Origin: Levilactobacillus yonginensis
Lineage (GTDB): Bacteria; Bacillota; Bacilli; Lactobacillales; Lactobacillaceae
Assembly (NCBI RefSeq): GCF_003946265.1
Contig: NZ_RHNO01000001.1
Span: forward strand, 62,001 to 126,000
DNA length: 64,000 nucleotides
Direction of reading: 5' to 3'
Below, piece by piece: positions 16,942 to 25,715 of this stretch. Below the pieces are notes generated by a model, which was not told where the DNA came from, searched no databases, and was given only the letters and a program-made list of their open reading frames with translations. Every line of letters starts with the position of its first letter. The first letter of the stretch is position 1. Both the position numbers and the translations under genes were made by a program.

Positions 16942-18261
16942 ATGAAACAGGAATCACTTTTCTCAAATCAACCGGAGAACACGCCGTTGGCTAGTCGGGT
17001 TCGGCCCCAAGACCTGGACCAATTCGTTGGCCAGCAACATCTACTGGGTCCTGGCAAGATTTTGCGAGAAATTATTGAAAATGACCAAGTCTCGTCCATA
17101 GTTTTCTGGGGACCGCCGGGTGTTGGGAAGACCACACTGGCTGAAATTATTGCGCGCAAAACGCAATCCAGTTTCTTGAGCTTTAGTGCCGTGGATAGCA
17201 GTATCAGCAAGATCAAGAAGATTATGAAGCAAGCTGAATTGGACCGAGAAATTGGGCAACGAACGATTGTTTTTGTGGATGAAATCCACCGGTTTAACAA
17301 GGCCCAGCAGGATGCGTTTTTGCCCTACGTTGAGCGGGGGAGCATCATTTTAATTGGGGCAACGACGGAAAATCCCTCGTTTGAAATCAACTCGGCCTTG
17401 TTGTCACGGTGTAAGGTATTTGTACTGAAAGCCTTGAAACAGGCGGACATTATCACACTGGTCGAGAATGCCCTGCATAATCCCAACGGTTACGGGAAAC
17501 AGACCATAAAAATCGGTGACGAAGAGATCCAGGCGATTGCCAACTTCGCCGACGGGGATGCCAGAATGGCGTTGAATACGCTAGAAATGGCGATTCTCAA
17601 TGGTGAAAAGGTTGATGGGGCCACGACGGTGACCATGGATAATCTCAGCCAGTTAATTACGAAAAAGTTTGTGTTGTACGACAAGAATGGTGAGGAACAC
17701 TACAACATCATTTCTGCGCTGCATAAATCTATGCGTAATAGTGACACCGATGCCGCTATTTACTGGCTGTCGCGAATGCTAGAGGGCGGCGAGGACCCGT
17801 TGTATATTGCTCGGCGGCTCGTTCGATTTGCCAGTGAAGACGTTGGGTTAGCCGATACGAATGCCCTCAACGTGGCAATTAACGTCTTTCAGGCCTGCCA
17901 GTTTCTGGGGATGCCGGAGTGTGACATTCATCTGGTTGAGGCCGTGACCTACCTATCCCTGGCCCCCAAGTCCAATGCTATTTATAAGGCCAGACTCGCG
18001 GCGGCTAAGGACGTGAAACAGACGGTGAATGATCCGGTGCCGCTACAGATTCGGAACGCACCGACTAAGCTGATGAAAGATTTAGGGTACGGCAAGGACT
18101 ATGAATTAGCCCACTATGCCAAAGATAAGCTGACGACGATGAAAACTATGCCACCTTCCTTAGAGGGGCATGAATATTATTTGCCGACGACTGAGGGCCA
18201 TGAACGGCGTTTCAAAGAGCGATTGGCACAGATCAAGGCTTGGCATGAACAGAATGGGTAA
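16942..18261 (+). CDS. rarA: RarA (MgsA) replication-associated AAA+ ATPase
   Basis: A 439-aa clamp-loader-like ATPase acting at stalled replication forks. Visible motifs are Walker A GPPGVGKTT, Walker B with DEIHRF, sensor TTENPSFE and an arginine-finger region LLSRC, then the C-terminal tetramerisation domain with SLAPKSNAIY. ATG 16942 has AGGGTGG at normal spacing; an in-frame GTG four codons earlier is possible. It is transcribed alone and ends in a strong terminator. Confidence 0.95.
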   Translation: MKQESLFSNQPENTPLASRVRPQDLDQFVGQQHLLGPGKILREIIENDQVSSIVFWGPPGVGKTTLAEIIARKTQSSFLSFSAVDSSISKIKKIMKQAELDREIGQRTIVFVDEIHRFNKAQQDAFLPYVERGSIILIGATTENPSFEINSALLSRCKVFVLKALKQADIITLVENALHNPNGYGKQTIKIGDEEIQAIANFADGDARMALNTLEMAILNGEKVDGATTVTMDNLSQLITKKFVLYDKNGEEHYNIISALHKSMRNSDTDAAIYWLSRMLEGGEDPLYIARRLVRFASEDVGLADTNALNVAINVFQACQFLGMPECDIHLVEAVTYLSLAPKSNAIYKARLAAAKDVKQTVNDPVPLQIRNAPTKLMKDLGYGKDYELAHYAKDKLTTMKTMPPSLEGHEYYLPTTEGHERRFKERLAQIKAWHEQNG

Positions 18262-18300
18262 CAAAAATGGGTATCCTCAATGAGGACACCCATTTTTGTT
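18261..18300 (+). terminator. Terminator after rarA
   Basis: ACAAAAATGGGTATCCTC pairs with its near complement ending in ATTTTTGT around a CAAT loop; it can work in both directions. Confidence 0.88.
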
Positions 18301-18350
18301 AGACTTCAGGATGATTAAGATGTAACGTGTACTGCTCCTTAAGTTTCAGC

Positions 18351-18779
18351 CTAAACCAACGTTTTCTTCTGGCCGAAATCCATGTCCATTGGTCGGATGA
18401 AGGACCACGTTGAGTGAATGACCTTCCAGTCAGCACCTTCGCGTTCATAAACCTCAATGCAGTTGTAGCGCATCTCATTCAGTGAAGTCTTCGCAAACAG
18501 TTGGTAAGTTAGCACGGCCATGTCGCCTTTAATTTGAACGCGGGGGTCCTCGAAGTCGTAGGTGTCGGCGAATAGTTTGCCTTCCACGTTAGCGAGAACA
18601 AACTCTTTGATTTCAGCGTAAGTGTCGACCCGGTGCGGTTTAGCGCTGTCAAAGTAGGAAAAGTTCTTCTGGGACCAGATGGTTAGGTAGCCGGAAGTGT
18701 CTCCCTTGAACCATTTGTCCAGGGCGCCCTTTTCAAGCGCAATAATCTTTGTGGTTAAGTCAGTATTTTCGTTAGTCAT
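18351..18779 (-). CDS. SnoaL/NTF2-like protein
   Basis: 142 aa. A helical N-terminus with KWFKGDTSGYLTIW, a middle beta region and the C-terminal DWKVIHSTWSFI are the pattern of the NTF2-like/SnoaL family (DUF4440-type), small cone-shaped domains that bind or convert small molecules. ATG 18779 follows AGGAGAAAAACC. The specific function is unknown; it is monocistronic. Confidence 0.75.
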   Translation of the reverse strand: MTNENTDLTTKIIALEKGALDKWFKGDTSGYLTIWSQKNFSYFDSAKPHRVDTYAEIKEFVLANVEGKLFADTYDFEDPRVQIKGDMAVLTYQLFAKTSLNEMRYNCIEVYEREGADWKVIHSTWSFIRPMDMDFGQKKTLV

Positions 18780-18944
18780 GGTTTTTCTCCTATCTTTAAT
18801 TAAGTAGCAGGGCCGGTTCTCCATAGGGGTGTTGCATAGAATGGGGAAGTAAGCTCGTGTATAACCATGAGTTTAGACTATGCCGTAACGTTACAGTCAA
18901 GCGTAATTCTTTGAAATTAGTGATATTGGTAAAGTAGCTACTGT

Positions 18945-18960
18945 TGTTTCGCATGAAACA
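18945..18960. promoter_or_regulatory. parS-like site (variant)
   Basis: TGTTTCGCATGAAACA resembles the ParB site TGTTTCACGTGAAACA; both outer hexamers match and the centre differs. Weakest of three such sites in the window, but plausible this close to the origin. Confidence 0.45.
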
Positions 18961-18980
18961 TTACTGCTAGCGGTATACTA

Positions 18981-19035
18981 AAAAGGCGATTCACCTAGTT
19001 ACCCTGGAAACGGGTATTAGGTGAGTCGCCTTCGC
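18981..19035 (-). terminator. Terminator of the DUF2075 gene
   Basis: AAGGCGATTCACCTA pairs with TAGGTGAGTCGCCTT with an internal bulged loop, just past the stop of the reverse-strand gene. Confidence 0.8.
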
Positions 19036-19050
19036 TTAGGTTAGATGTAA

Positions 19051-20220
19051 TTATTTGCCAGTTTCAGCTAATTCAAGTAGCCGTTGCCGTAAAGCATCGT
19101 CGTAGGCCGTCAGGTACAGGCCGTATTTCCCACGCTTCATCAGGACGTTCAGGACGTTAGCGATAAACGTTTTGTATTCGTCACGGCTAAATTGGATGTC
19201 CTTCCGTTTTTTGAAGATTTCCTTGTGGGAGTATTTTTCGGGAATGATGGTCATTGTATCTGTCTTAGGGTCGTAGCCAAATGATGGCCCAATGATCATA
19301 CCCACGTAGTTGAGGTCAAAGCCCTGTAGGGTGTAAATGGTACCAACCTGGGTGATGGAGCCTTCACGCTTGGCCCAGTGGGTTCGTTGGGGGTCCCATT
19401 CGTCCCAAGGCAGGTTGAACGTATCCATCTCAACGTTGTGGCGGCCATCAATGCGAGGGAAACCAGAGGTGGCTACGACGCGGCTTATCCCGAATTCCTT
19501 GTTGCGCTTCTTAATGTTTTCGAACAATTCGCCGGCAGTATCAAACATTTTGAATTCGAAGTCGCTGTTGTCGGGGAAGGGTTTCAATGGCTTTTCAGCG
19601 GACAAGTCATCCATCCAAGCAACCTGTTCGTCGCTGGCAACCATCCGGTACTGGAAGTTCATGTTGAACAGCTTGTGTGGGTGGGAGCCGATGGTCTTGT
19701 AAAGCAGGTCTTTATCCCAGTACATCTTAGATTGGAAGACTTGTTCAAAGTCGTACACGACGACCACAACCTTAGCCAAGTTCATGAGGTCGGTCAGTTG
19801 GTTTTGGCCGCGGTAATGGGCGTAGGGTTCTGATTTGGAATAGAGCAAATGAGCTTCATCGACGAAAATAATGTCGTATTTTTTGTGGTTCTTTTGCGCG
19901 TAATTGATCAGAGCAGTGGGCCGCCGAATGGATTTTACCTTCATGTTCGGAATTGATTCAGCGAGGTCCTGATAGGCTTTGTATAACTCGGGGTGGTTGA
20001 CCACCAGTGAGGTTTGGTAGCGACTATCGGTCATGTACTGACGAACGAGTTCCATCAGGACAACGGACTTCCCGGTTCCAGCAGCGCCTTCAATGATTGC
20101 TACGGAAGACTGGTTGCCGTTCAGCCCTTGCTTGATGTAGTCGTTGATATTGGTGATAACAGTCTTCTGGTCGTCTGACAGGTCATCGACGAAGAACTGT
20201 GCCTTTAAAATTTTATTCAT
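19051..20220 (-). CDS. DUF2075 P-loop ATPase/helicase-like protein
   Basis: 389 aa. Walker A EGAAGTGKSVV lies near residue 45 and Walker B IIFVDEAHLLY near 120. The mid-region MNFQYRM and the late segment YTLQGFDLNYVGMIIG resemble superfamily 1 helicase motifs, as in DUF2075 proteins, here without an added nuclease domain. A role in nucleic-acid transactions is likely, the exact one unknown. ATG 20220 follows AAGGGAG. Codon use and base content look native. Confidence 0.85.
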   Translation of the reverse strand: MNKILKAQFFVDDLSDDQKTVITNINDYIKQGLNGNQSSVAIIEGAAGTGKSVVLMELVRQYMTDSRYQTSLVVNHPELYKAYQDLAESIPNMKVKSIRRPTALINYAQKNHKKYDIIFVDEAHLLYSKSEPYAHYRGQNQLTDLMNLAKVVVVVYDFEQVFQSKMYWDKDLLYKTIGSHPHKLFNMNFQYRMVASDEQVAWMDDLSAEKPLKPFPDNSDFEFKMFDTAGELFENIKKRNKEFGISRVVATSGFPRIDGRHNVEMDTFNLPWDEWDPQRTHWAKREGSITQVGTIYTLQGFDLNYVGMIIGPSFGYDPKTDTMTIIPEKYSHKEIFKKRKDIQFSRDEYKTFIANVLNVLMKRGKYGLYLTAYDDALRQRLLELAETGK

Positions 20221-20575
20221 TCTGAAACTCCCTTATGCCTTAGTTGATTTGCGTACGTAAACGAGACTAGATTCCTCTGTGAAAATTGCTATTACTAGTA
20301 TAGCAGTTATGGGGTGGGAGACTGTAGAATTTTGAAAAGAGGGGAGTGGAGCGGAACCGTCAGACTTGATTGTGGATAGAGAATCGCTGATGTATCCTTA
20401 AAATATGAAGTGAAAATTACAGGCATGGCAACTATCAAAACATGGTGTGACGGTGATTGAGGGACTTGATAGCAGGTAAACCAGACGGTCATTACTGCTC
20501 TTTCAAACGACATATAGAGGTTGTTAATAAATTGACGTCGAAGTTTAAGGCGGTTAACGCATTGGGGATGAAAGA

Positions 20576-20689
20576 ATGAATCAAAAGCCGGAGTTCGATG
20601 GCGATGGATTGGGTTGTGTTCACGTGATAGTATCATTGGCAATCGTCTATGTCTTATTTCAATTATTCATTGGCGTGTTGACCTATTAG
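20576..20689 (+). CDS. 37-aa single-pass membrane microprotein
   Basis: GGGG seven bases upstream of ATG 20576 may be the ribosome site. The product opens with MNQKPEFDGDGLGC and ends in a hydrophobic helix of about 20 residues. Its FDG-GDG-GC pattern and layout match the 34-aa product at 25250, which argues that both are real genes. Function unknown. The rest of the gap 20221-20575 shows nothing I can name. Confidence 0.5.
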   Translation: MNQKPEFDGDGLGCVHVIVSLAIVYVLFQLFIGVLTY

Positions 20690-20807
20690 TTACGGGAAAT
20701 ATAAAGCTGTCCTAAAAATAATATATTGTTATTCGAAATAGGTACGAATATAATTAATCCCATGAATCAAGGTGCATAACGAAGTTAGTTTCTCAGGAGG
20801 AGTAGAA

Positions 20808-21242
20808 ATGCGTAAATTAATTCGTATCGCAGTGGTTGGCCTGATAGTTTTGCTGATTGGCGGGATTTACTTTGCCACGGGAACCACGGCCGACGCGGCC
20901 AAATGGCACAAGGGTGTGCCTAAGGTTGTTCGTAATCGGACTTATATGATCAGTCATGTTACTGACAAAAATTTGATGGCTTACGTGGGTTACACGTTCA
21001 CCAACAAATCGTTGTTTGCCGGTCATACCATGGATGGCGGTCATTTCGTCAAGCATCTAAAGTATAAAAAGGTTGGCAAGCAGACCTATTCAATCAAGGG
21101 AAGTGTTTCAGGCGACAAGGAACGGTTAAAGCTCAAGGTTACCAACAAAAATAAGCTTACAGTCAAGGACCTCGACAATGGCGGGTTCAAAGGCTATGCT
21201 CCGTACAAATATTCTGGTAAGGCCTGGCCTCGGGTGCATTAA
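20808..21242 (+). CDS. Small secreted or anchored protein
   Basis: 144 aa. An N-terminal hydrophobic segment (VVGLIVLLIGGIYFATG) ends near ADAAK, so it is either cleaved or a membrane anchor. The mature part opens with WHKGVPKVVRNRTY and is Lys/Tyr-rich. ATG 20808 follows AGGAGGAGTAG, an excellent ribosome site. It belongs to the loose family of small basic secreted proteins seen at 9480, 10152 and 42078. Function unknown. Confidence 0.72.
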   Translation: MRKLIRIAVVGLIVLLIGGIYFATGTTADAAKWHKGVPKVVRNRTYMISHVTDKNLMAYVGYTFTNKSLFAGHTMDGGHFVKHLKYKKVGKQTYSIKGSVSGDKERLKLKVTNKNKLTVKDLDNGGFKGYAPYKYSGKAWPRVH

Positions 21243-21277
21243 GCACCATAGTCAGTTAATTGAGTTGCACAACCAAA

Positions 21278-21314
21278 AGAATCTGTCACCGATTTGGTGG
21301 ACGGGTTCTTTTTT
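21278..21314 (+). terminator. Terminator after the 20808 gene
   Basis: AGAATCTGTCACC pairs with GGTGGACGGGTTCT and runs into a T tract. Confidence 0.8.
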
Positions 21315-21582
21315 CGTCTATGTAAGAATTAGAAATATCAAAAATAATATGGCTAAAAAACATTGATTTAGCAACGCTGATAGACTGGACTTGTTGGGCT
21401 GAACGATTGCCCGCCATGAGAATTTATAATAAAAGTAAATTAGCTTTATTATCGGTTATGATATATACTAGTTGTAACAGAGTGTTTATAATTCACGTGT
21501 ATAAGCATTTGATTAAGATGACTATTACTTATTTATTTTTGTTTGGACACCCTAAGCAAACCCTGAAAGGGGAGGAAATATC

Positions 21583-23655
21583 GTGTTGAATCAGATGAGT
21601 ACGAAGCGTCATTATAAGATGTATAAAAAAGGAAAGCATTGGCTATTTGCCAGTGTTATTGCAACTTCATTGGCATTGGGCGCAGTTGATGTGACCGCTA
21701 ATGCCGATACGACGGCAGATGAGACCACGCCAGTGACAACTGAGACTGATGAAACACAGTCCCAGCTTCAGGATAAGCAGGTCAGTTTGACACCAACGCC
21801 GGCTAAACCAGCTGCTGATGAATCGGATACGCCAGAACCGGCAGCCACCACGGCAGAGTCAGAGACTCAGGTGCCCACTGCAGTTGGTTCGGTTAAGAAT
21901 GGAGAATCAGCTAAACCGGTAAACAGTGAGGAAAAGGCGACGCATTCACCGGCCACTGTGGCAACTCCTAAGCCTGCCGCTAGAACAGCCAATGTCACAC
22001 TGCCAACGGCGCGGACGAGTGCGCCGACTACGGCAGTAAAGGCGATGGCAGCGCCAGTGGTTAAAGTGTCCACCGATGACTGGTTGCCCAACAAGACGTT
22101 GCAGATAACTGTGCTGAATGCATTGAATGATTTGGGGATTGGTCGGACCTGGGCTACACCTGAAGATATCACCCAGGAAGACATGGCTTTGCTGAAACGT
22201 TTGGATGTGGCCGGGAGTCCTAACTCTGGTTCAAAGGATACTTACATTGATGGCACCACGGAATTTTCGTTGAAAGGTCTGGAGTACGCCGTTAATATCA
22301 CCCGGCTGAGCTTAAAATCCAACCTGAACGCCTCGGGCCAATACTTTGGTGACGTGACCGATATCTCAGCGCTGGCGAATATGAAGAACCTGACGGATCT
22401 GGACTTAGCCGGTAACCGAATCACGGATATCAGTCCGTTGGTGGGCTTGAAGAATCTGAAGAATGTGGATATTCAATACAACAGTATTCTAGATTTGTCG
22501 GGCTTTTATGGTATGAACTTGACGTCGTTGAAGACCTGGTTCCAGTACGTGGTGCTGCCCGTCGTGCGGGTTGACCGGGCGACTAAATCAGGAACGCTGA
22601 CGGCGGCATTTATCGATGAAGATAATTACCATTGGAATCTTTCTTCAGCCACTAAATGGTGGGTGGCGACTGATTCGAAAGTTCCCGGCACGACTTACGG
22701 CTTGGGATACTATCGTGGTGGTGACCGACAGTTTAACCCGGACGGTACGCTTACTTTTAACAATATGCCGGAGCAAGAACCGGGTGTGACGACGTATCCG
22801 CAAAAGAATATTCACGTCCAGCAATATAAGTATTTCATGATTGGTATCGTCAACGAAAATGGCACTAACCGACTGGCAATGTTCCAGCCCTATGTGTTGT
22901 CAGACAAGGCCGGCGCGGTCACCGTTTCCTACCAGGATAAGGTGGGGAATAAGTTAGCGGATGACGTTGTTTTGGATGCGAAATTAGTTGGCGACAGTTA
23001 CACCACGGTAGCCAAGGATATTGCGAGCTATACACTGACCGCTCAGCCGGAGAACGCCACGGGAACGTACGCTGCGGAGGATATTTCCGTCGTGTACGTG
23101 TATGAGAAGACGCCGGTGAACCCACCAATCAATCCGCCAATCGTGACGCCTAGTGAAACGATTAAGGTGACGGTACACTATCAAACAAGTACAGGATTGA
23201 CGGTGGCGAATGACGATGTTTTGACTGGCAAGGCTGGCGATAGCTACACCACCACGCCAGCAGTTGTCGTGGGTTACGAACTGATTGCGACGCCAGCAAA
23301 TGCGAATGGTGTGTTCGGGGATCAGGATAGCGAGGTGACTTACGTCTACGCGAAGGATGGCGGAGACGGCGGCCTGGTTGATCCTGGCACAGAACCGGAT
23401 GAGCCGGATATTGATCAGCCGACTGGGGAGACCCCAGACAAGGACGTCACGGGTGGCGATGCCGCGACGATTAGTAAGATGCCAACTGCGAAAGCTAAAG
23501 GAAATGCGGTGGTAAACTTAGAGACAACTAAGTCAGTGACAGCCAAGGAAACTTTGCCACAGACGGATGAAAAAACAGTCTCGCCGTTGTGGGGATTGGC
23601 TGTATTGGGATCATTGCTGGGATTAGCGGTGATTGGACGTAAACGGAAGAAATAA
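21583..23655 (+). CDS. LRR/MucBP cell-wall adhesin, LPxTG anchored
   Basis: 690 aa. The KxYKxGKxW-type signal (KMYKKGKHW) is followed by a Thr/Pro/Ala-rich spacer and a short internalin-like leucine-rich repeat block (DISALANMKNLTDLDL, ISPLVGLKNLKNVDI). Two MucBP domains (about 445-510 and 525-590) and an acidic linker precede the sorting signal LPQTD with a hydrophobic helix and a KRKK tail. It should bind mucus or carbohydrate and be anchored by sortase. The start is GTG 21583 after GGGGAGG, with TTG and ATG codons close behind. A weak GGGC/GCCC hairpin with T residues follows near 23688. Confidence 0.88.
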   Translation: MLNQMSTKRHYKMYKKGKHWLFASVIATSLALGAVDVTANADTTADETTPVTTETDETQSQLQDKQVSLTPTPAKPAADESDTPEPAATTAESETQVPTAVGSVKNGESAKPVNSEEKATHSPATVATPKPAARTANVTLPTARTSAPTTAVKAMAAPVVKVSTDDWLPNKTLQITVLNALNDLGIGRTWATPEDITQEDMALLKRLDVAGSPNSGSKDTYIDGTTEFSLKGLEYAVNITRLSLKSNLNASGQYFGDVTDISALANMKNLTDLDLAGNRITDISPLVGLKNLKNVDIQYNSILDLSGFYGMNLTSLKTWFQYVVLPVVRVDRATKSGTLTAAFIDEDNYHWNLSSATKWWVATDSKVPGTTYGLGYYRGGDRQFNPDGTLTFNNMPEQEPGVTTYPQKNIHVQQYKYFMIGIVNENGTNRLAMFQPYVLSDKAGAVTVSYQDKVGNKLADDVVLDAKLVGDSYTTVAKDIASYTLTAQPENATGTYAAEDISVVYVYEKTPVNPPINPPIVTPSETIKVTVHYQTSTGLTVANDDVLTGKAGDSYTTTPAVVVGYELIATPANANGVFGDQDSEVTYVYAKDGGDGGLVDPGTEPDEPDIDQPTGETPDKDVTGGDAATISKMPTAKAKGNAVVNLETTKSVTAKETLPQTDEKTVSPLWGLAVLGSLLGLAVIGRKRKK

Positions 23656-23900
23656 TTTGGAATTTTTGTAGGGAATCGGTCGAGGGCCGGTGCCCTTTTT
23701 TTGTCTAGGGTTAAGCGGAACCATTAAACAGAAACTGTTGAAGAATACCGTGAGGAGGTTAATTAGAAGATAGTTGCAATGTAATTTTGGGTCATAAATT
23801 CAGTGTGAAATTTAGTTTATGGGTAGGTATTAAATACATTGTTAACTAGGTGCTTGTCAGGTATGCTTGAGAAGCAAACTAAAGGAATTTAGGTGCCTGG

Positions 23901-23937
23901 GAAATTTTGAATGCTGTTAAATCAACGTTTGTTTAGT
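23901..23937 (+). promoter_or_regulatory. CRISPR array 1 leader end
   Basis: The 37 bases before the first repeat share about two thirds identity with those before array 2, including ATGCTG and the repeat-proximal CGTTT-N-TTTAGT. This marks the integration end. The AT-rich stretch 23704-23900 upstream is probably the rest of the leader, with the array promoter. Confidence 0.7.
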
Positions 23938-25245
23938 GTATTCCCCACGGATGTGGGGGTGATCCCGCTGACCTTGGCAGAGTAACCCGGCAAGAACAGT
24001 ATTCCCCACGGATGTGGGGGTGATCCTCCTCCCACACTGTGAACACTGGGCTTTTGTCGGTATTCCCCACGGATGTGGGGGTGATCCACTTTTGTGGCTC
24101 GACCCGCTCTGCTAGTGGTGGTATTCCCCACGGATGTGGGGGTGATCCTTCGACCATGCCGCGAGTAATCATCTCGATTGTGTATTCCCCACGGATGTGG
24201 GGGTGATCCTCGGGTTAACCTGTACCTTGGCAATCACTAACGGTATTCCCCACGGATGTGGGGGTGATCCCCACCACAGGGGAGCACAAACCATACGACG
24301 AGGGTATTCCCCACGGATGTGGGGGTGATCCTTTGAAAACAGAGTAAGGGATTTAAACGATTAAGTATTCCCCACGGATGTGGGGGTGATCCCAAGTCAG
24401 TTGAATAATGCTTAGTCATGGCGATGTATTCCCCACGGATGTGGGGGTGATCCCATCGTTTCCAACCTTTACCCAGATCTGACCTTGTATTCCCCACGGA
24501 TGTGGGGGTGATCCCGTTATATGGCCACCCTTTAGGCAGGGTGGCTTGTATTCCCCACGGATGTGGGGGTGATCCTCATCGCAAGGGCAAGTGGCTTAAA
24601 ATATATTGGTATTCCCCACGGATGTGGGGGTGATCCTACTAACACGAGGTGAAAATTATGGCTAGCAAAGTATTCCCCACGGATGTGGGGGTGATCCTCA
24701 TTGCCAGCCCCTTTGCAGTTATGAGTCACTGTATTCCCCACGGATGTGGGGGTGATCCCTCGTTGCCGACAAGTACGGCACCCAGGTGTTTGTATTCCCC
24801 ACGGATGTGGGGGTGATCCTTACTTGCCAGAGTAGGGTTTCGACTTCCGGGTGTATTCCCCACGGATGTGGGGGTGATCCCGAAATGCCAAAAAAGCACA
24901 AGCAACACCGGAAGTATTCCCCACGGATGTGGGGGTGATCCTTAAAAATTACACTGACCATAACTTCTACGCTGGTATTCCCCACGGATGTGGGGGTGAT
25001 CCCCCCGTGACCATTGTGTCACTGCTGGCCGGCTCGTATTCCCCACGGATGTGGGGGTGATCCTGGAAGAAACACGCTCTATTTTTGTCACTCATAGTAT
25101 TCCCCACGGATGTGGGGGTGATCCTGACATTCACTATTGGAATAGTGGGAAGGCTGCGTATTTCCCACAGATGTGGGGTGATCCCAGCTGGTCAAGGATT
25201 TGGATTGTGCTGTCACGGTGTTCTCCAGAGATGCGGAGGTGATTC
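23938..25245 (+). CRISPR. Type I-E CRISPR array 1 (20 intact repeats, 2 decayed)
   Basis: Twenty identical 28-bp repeats start every 61 bp from 23938 to 25097, with 33-bp spacers. Each begins GTATTCCCCACGG and ends GGGGGTGATCC, with a short internal palindrome. Two decayed repeats follow at 25158 and 25218, and a possible third near 25353. Decay at the right end places the leader at the left and transcription on the plus strand, towards cas3. The spacer at 24759-24791 is a diverged version of the first spacer of array 2. The spacer at 24637-24669 spans a ribosome site and start codon of its source gene. Minus-strand frames rich in HPHIRGEY here are artefacts of the repeat. Confidence 0.98.
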
Positions 25246-25249
25246 TGAT

Positions 25250-25354
25250 ATGAAATTTGATGGTTATGAAGGCGATGGATGTGGTTGTACCAGCATTATT
25301 ATTTCGGGTTTAGTATTATGGTTCCTACTTAAATGCCTACTGTCATTGCTATAG
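25250..25354 (+). CDS. 34-aa membrane microprotein at the end of array 1
   Basis: ATG 25250 lies seven bases after GGAGGTGA, a near-ideal ribosome site formed by the decayed last CRISPR repeat. The product opens MKFDGYEGDGCGC and continues as a hydrophobic helix to the end. It shares the FDG-GDG-GC pattern and layout with the 37-aa product at 20576. Function unknown; whether it is expressed is not known. Confidence 0.5.
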   Translation: MKFDGYEGDGCGCTSIIISGLVLWFLLKCLLSLL

Positions 25355-25517
25355 CATTCTCCATAGATGTAGGGACAAAATAAAGCGGTAAAAATGAAAA
25401 TATGATTTATGAACATGTTTTCATTTTGCTTTTTGACATATTTTTCTAAAACATTATGACCTAATCTTTGACTAGTACTGGGACCATTACATAAATTACC
25501 TGTGCTTGTATATAGCG

Positions 25518-25546
25518 ACGTATCAAGTATCTATCAGTAGATACGT
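25518..25546. promoter_or_regulatory. Palindromes upstream of cas3
   Basis: GTATCTA-TCAG-TAGATAC (25527-25544) is a perfect 7-bp dyad. ACGTATC (25518) and GATACGT (25540) form an overlapping second pairing. It sits in the AT-rich 360-bp gap before cas3, about 170 bp from the start, where a cas promoter and operator are expected. No terminator-like T tract follows. Confidence 0.45.
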
Positions 25547-25715
25547 TTCAAAAGAAAAAACAATAAATAAACATTATGAATTATTTTGTCGATTTACTAC
25601 ATTGACGTAAGAGTACTTAATCTGTATTGTTGGTAAAAAGAAAGTAACTACGTTGTGACATTTTTAAACTGTTGAAGGTATTTTTGGCAAACTTGATACG
25701 AAGGGAGGTTGGGTA

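Noticed and set aside
20307-20642. Minus-strand 111-aa frame
   Set aside because: No ribosome site or recognisable domain, and it overlaps the better-supported 37-aa plus-strand gene.
23922-24985. Minus-strand frames rich in HPHIRGEY and SPPHPWGI repeats
   Set aside because: They are translations of the CRISPR repeats in alternate frames; no ribosome site, and spacers supply the variable parts.
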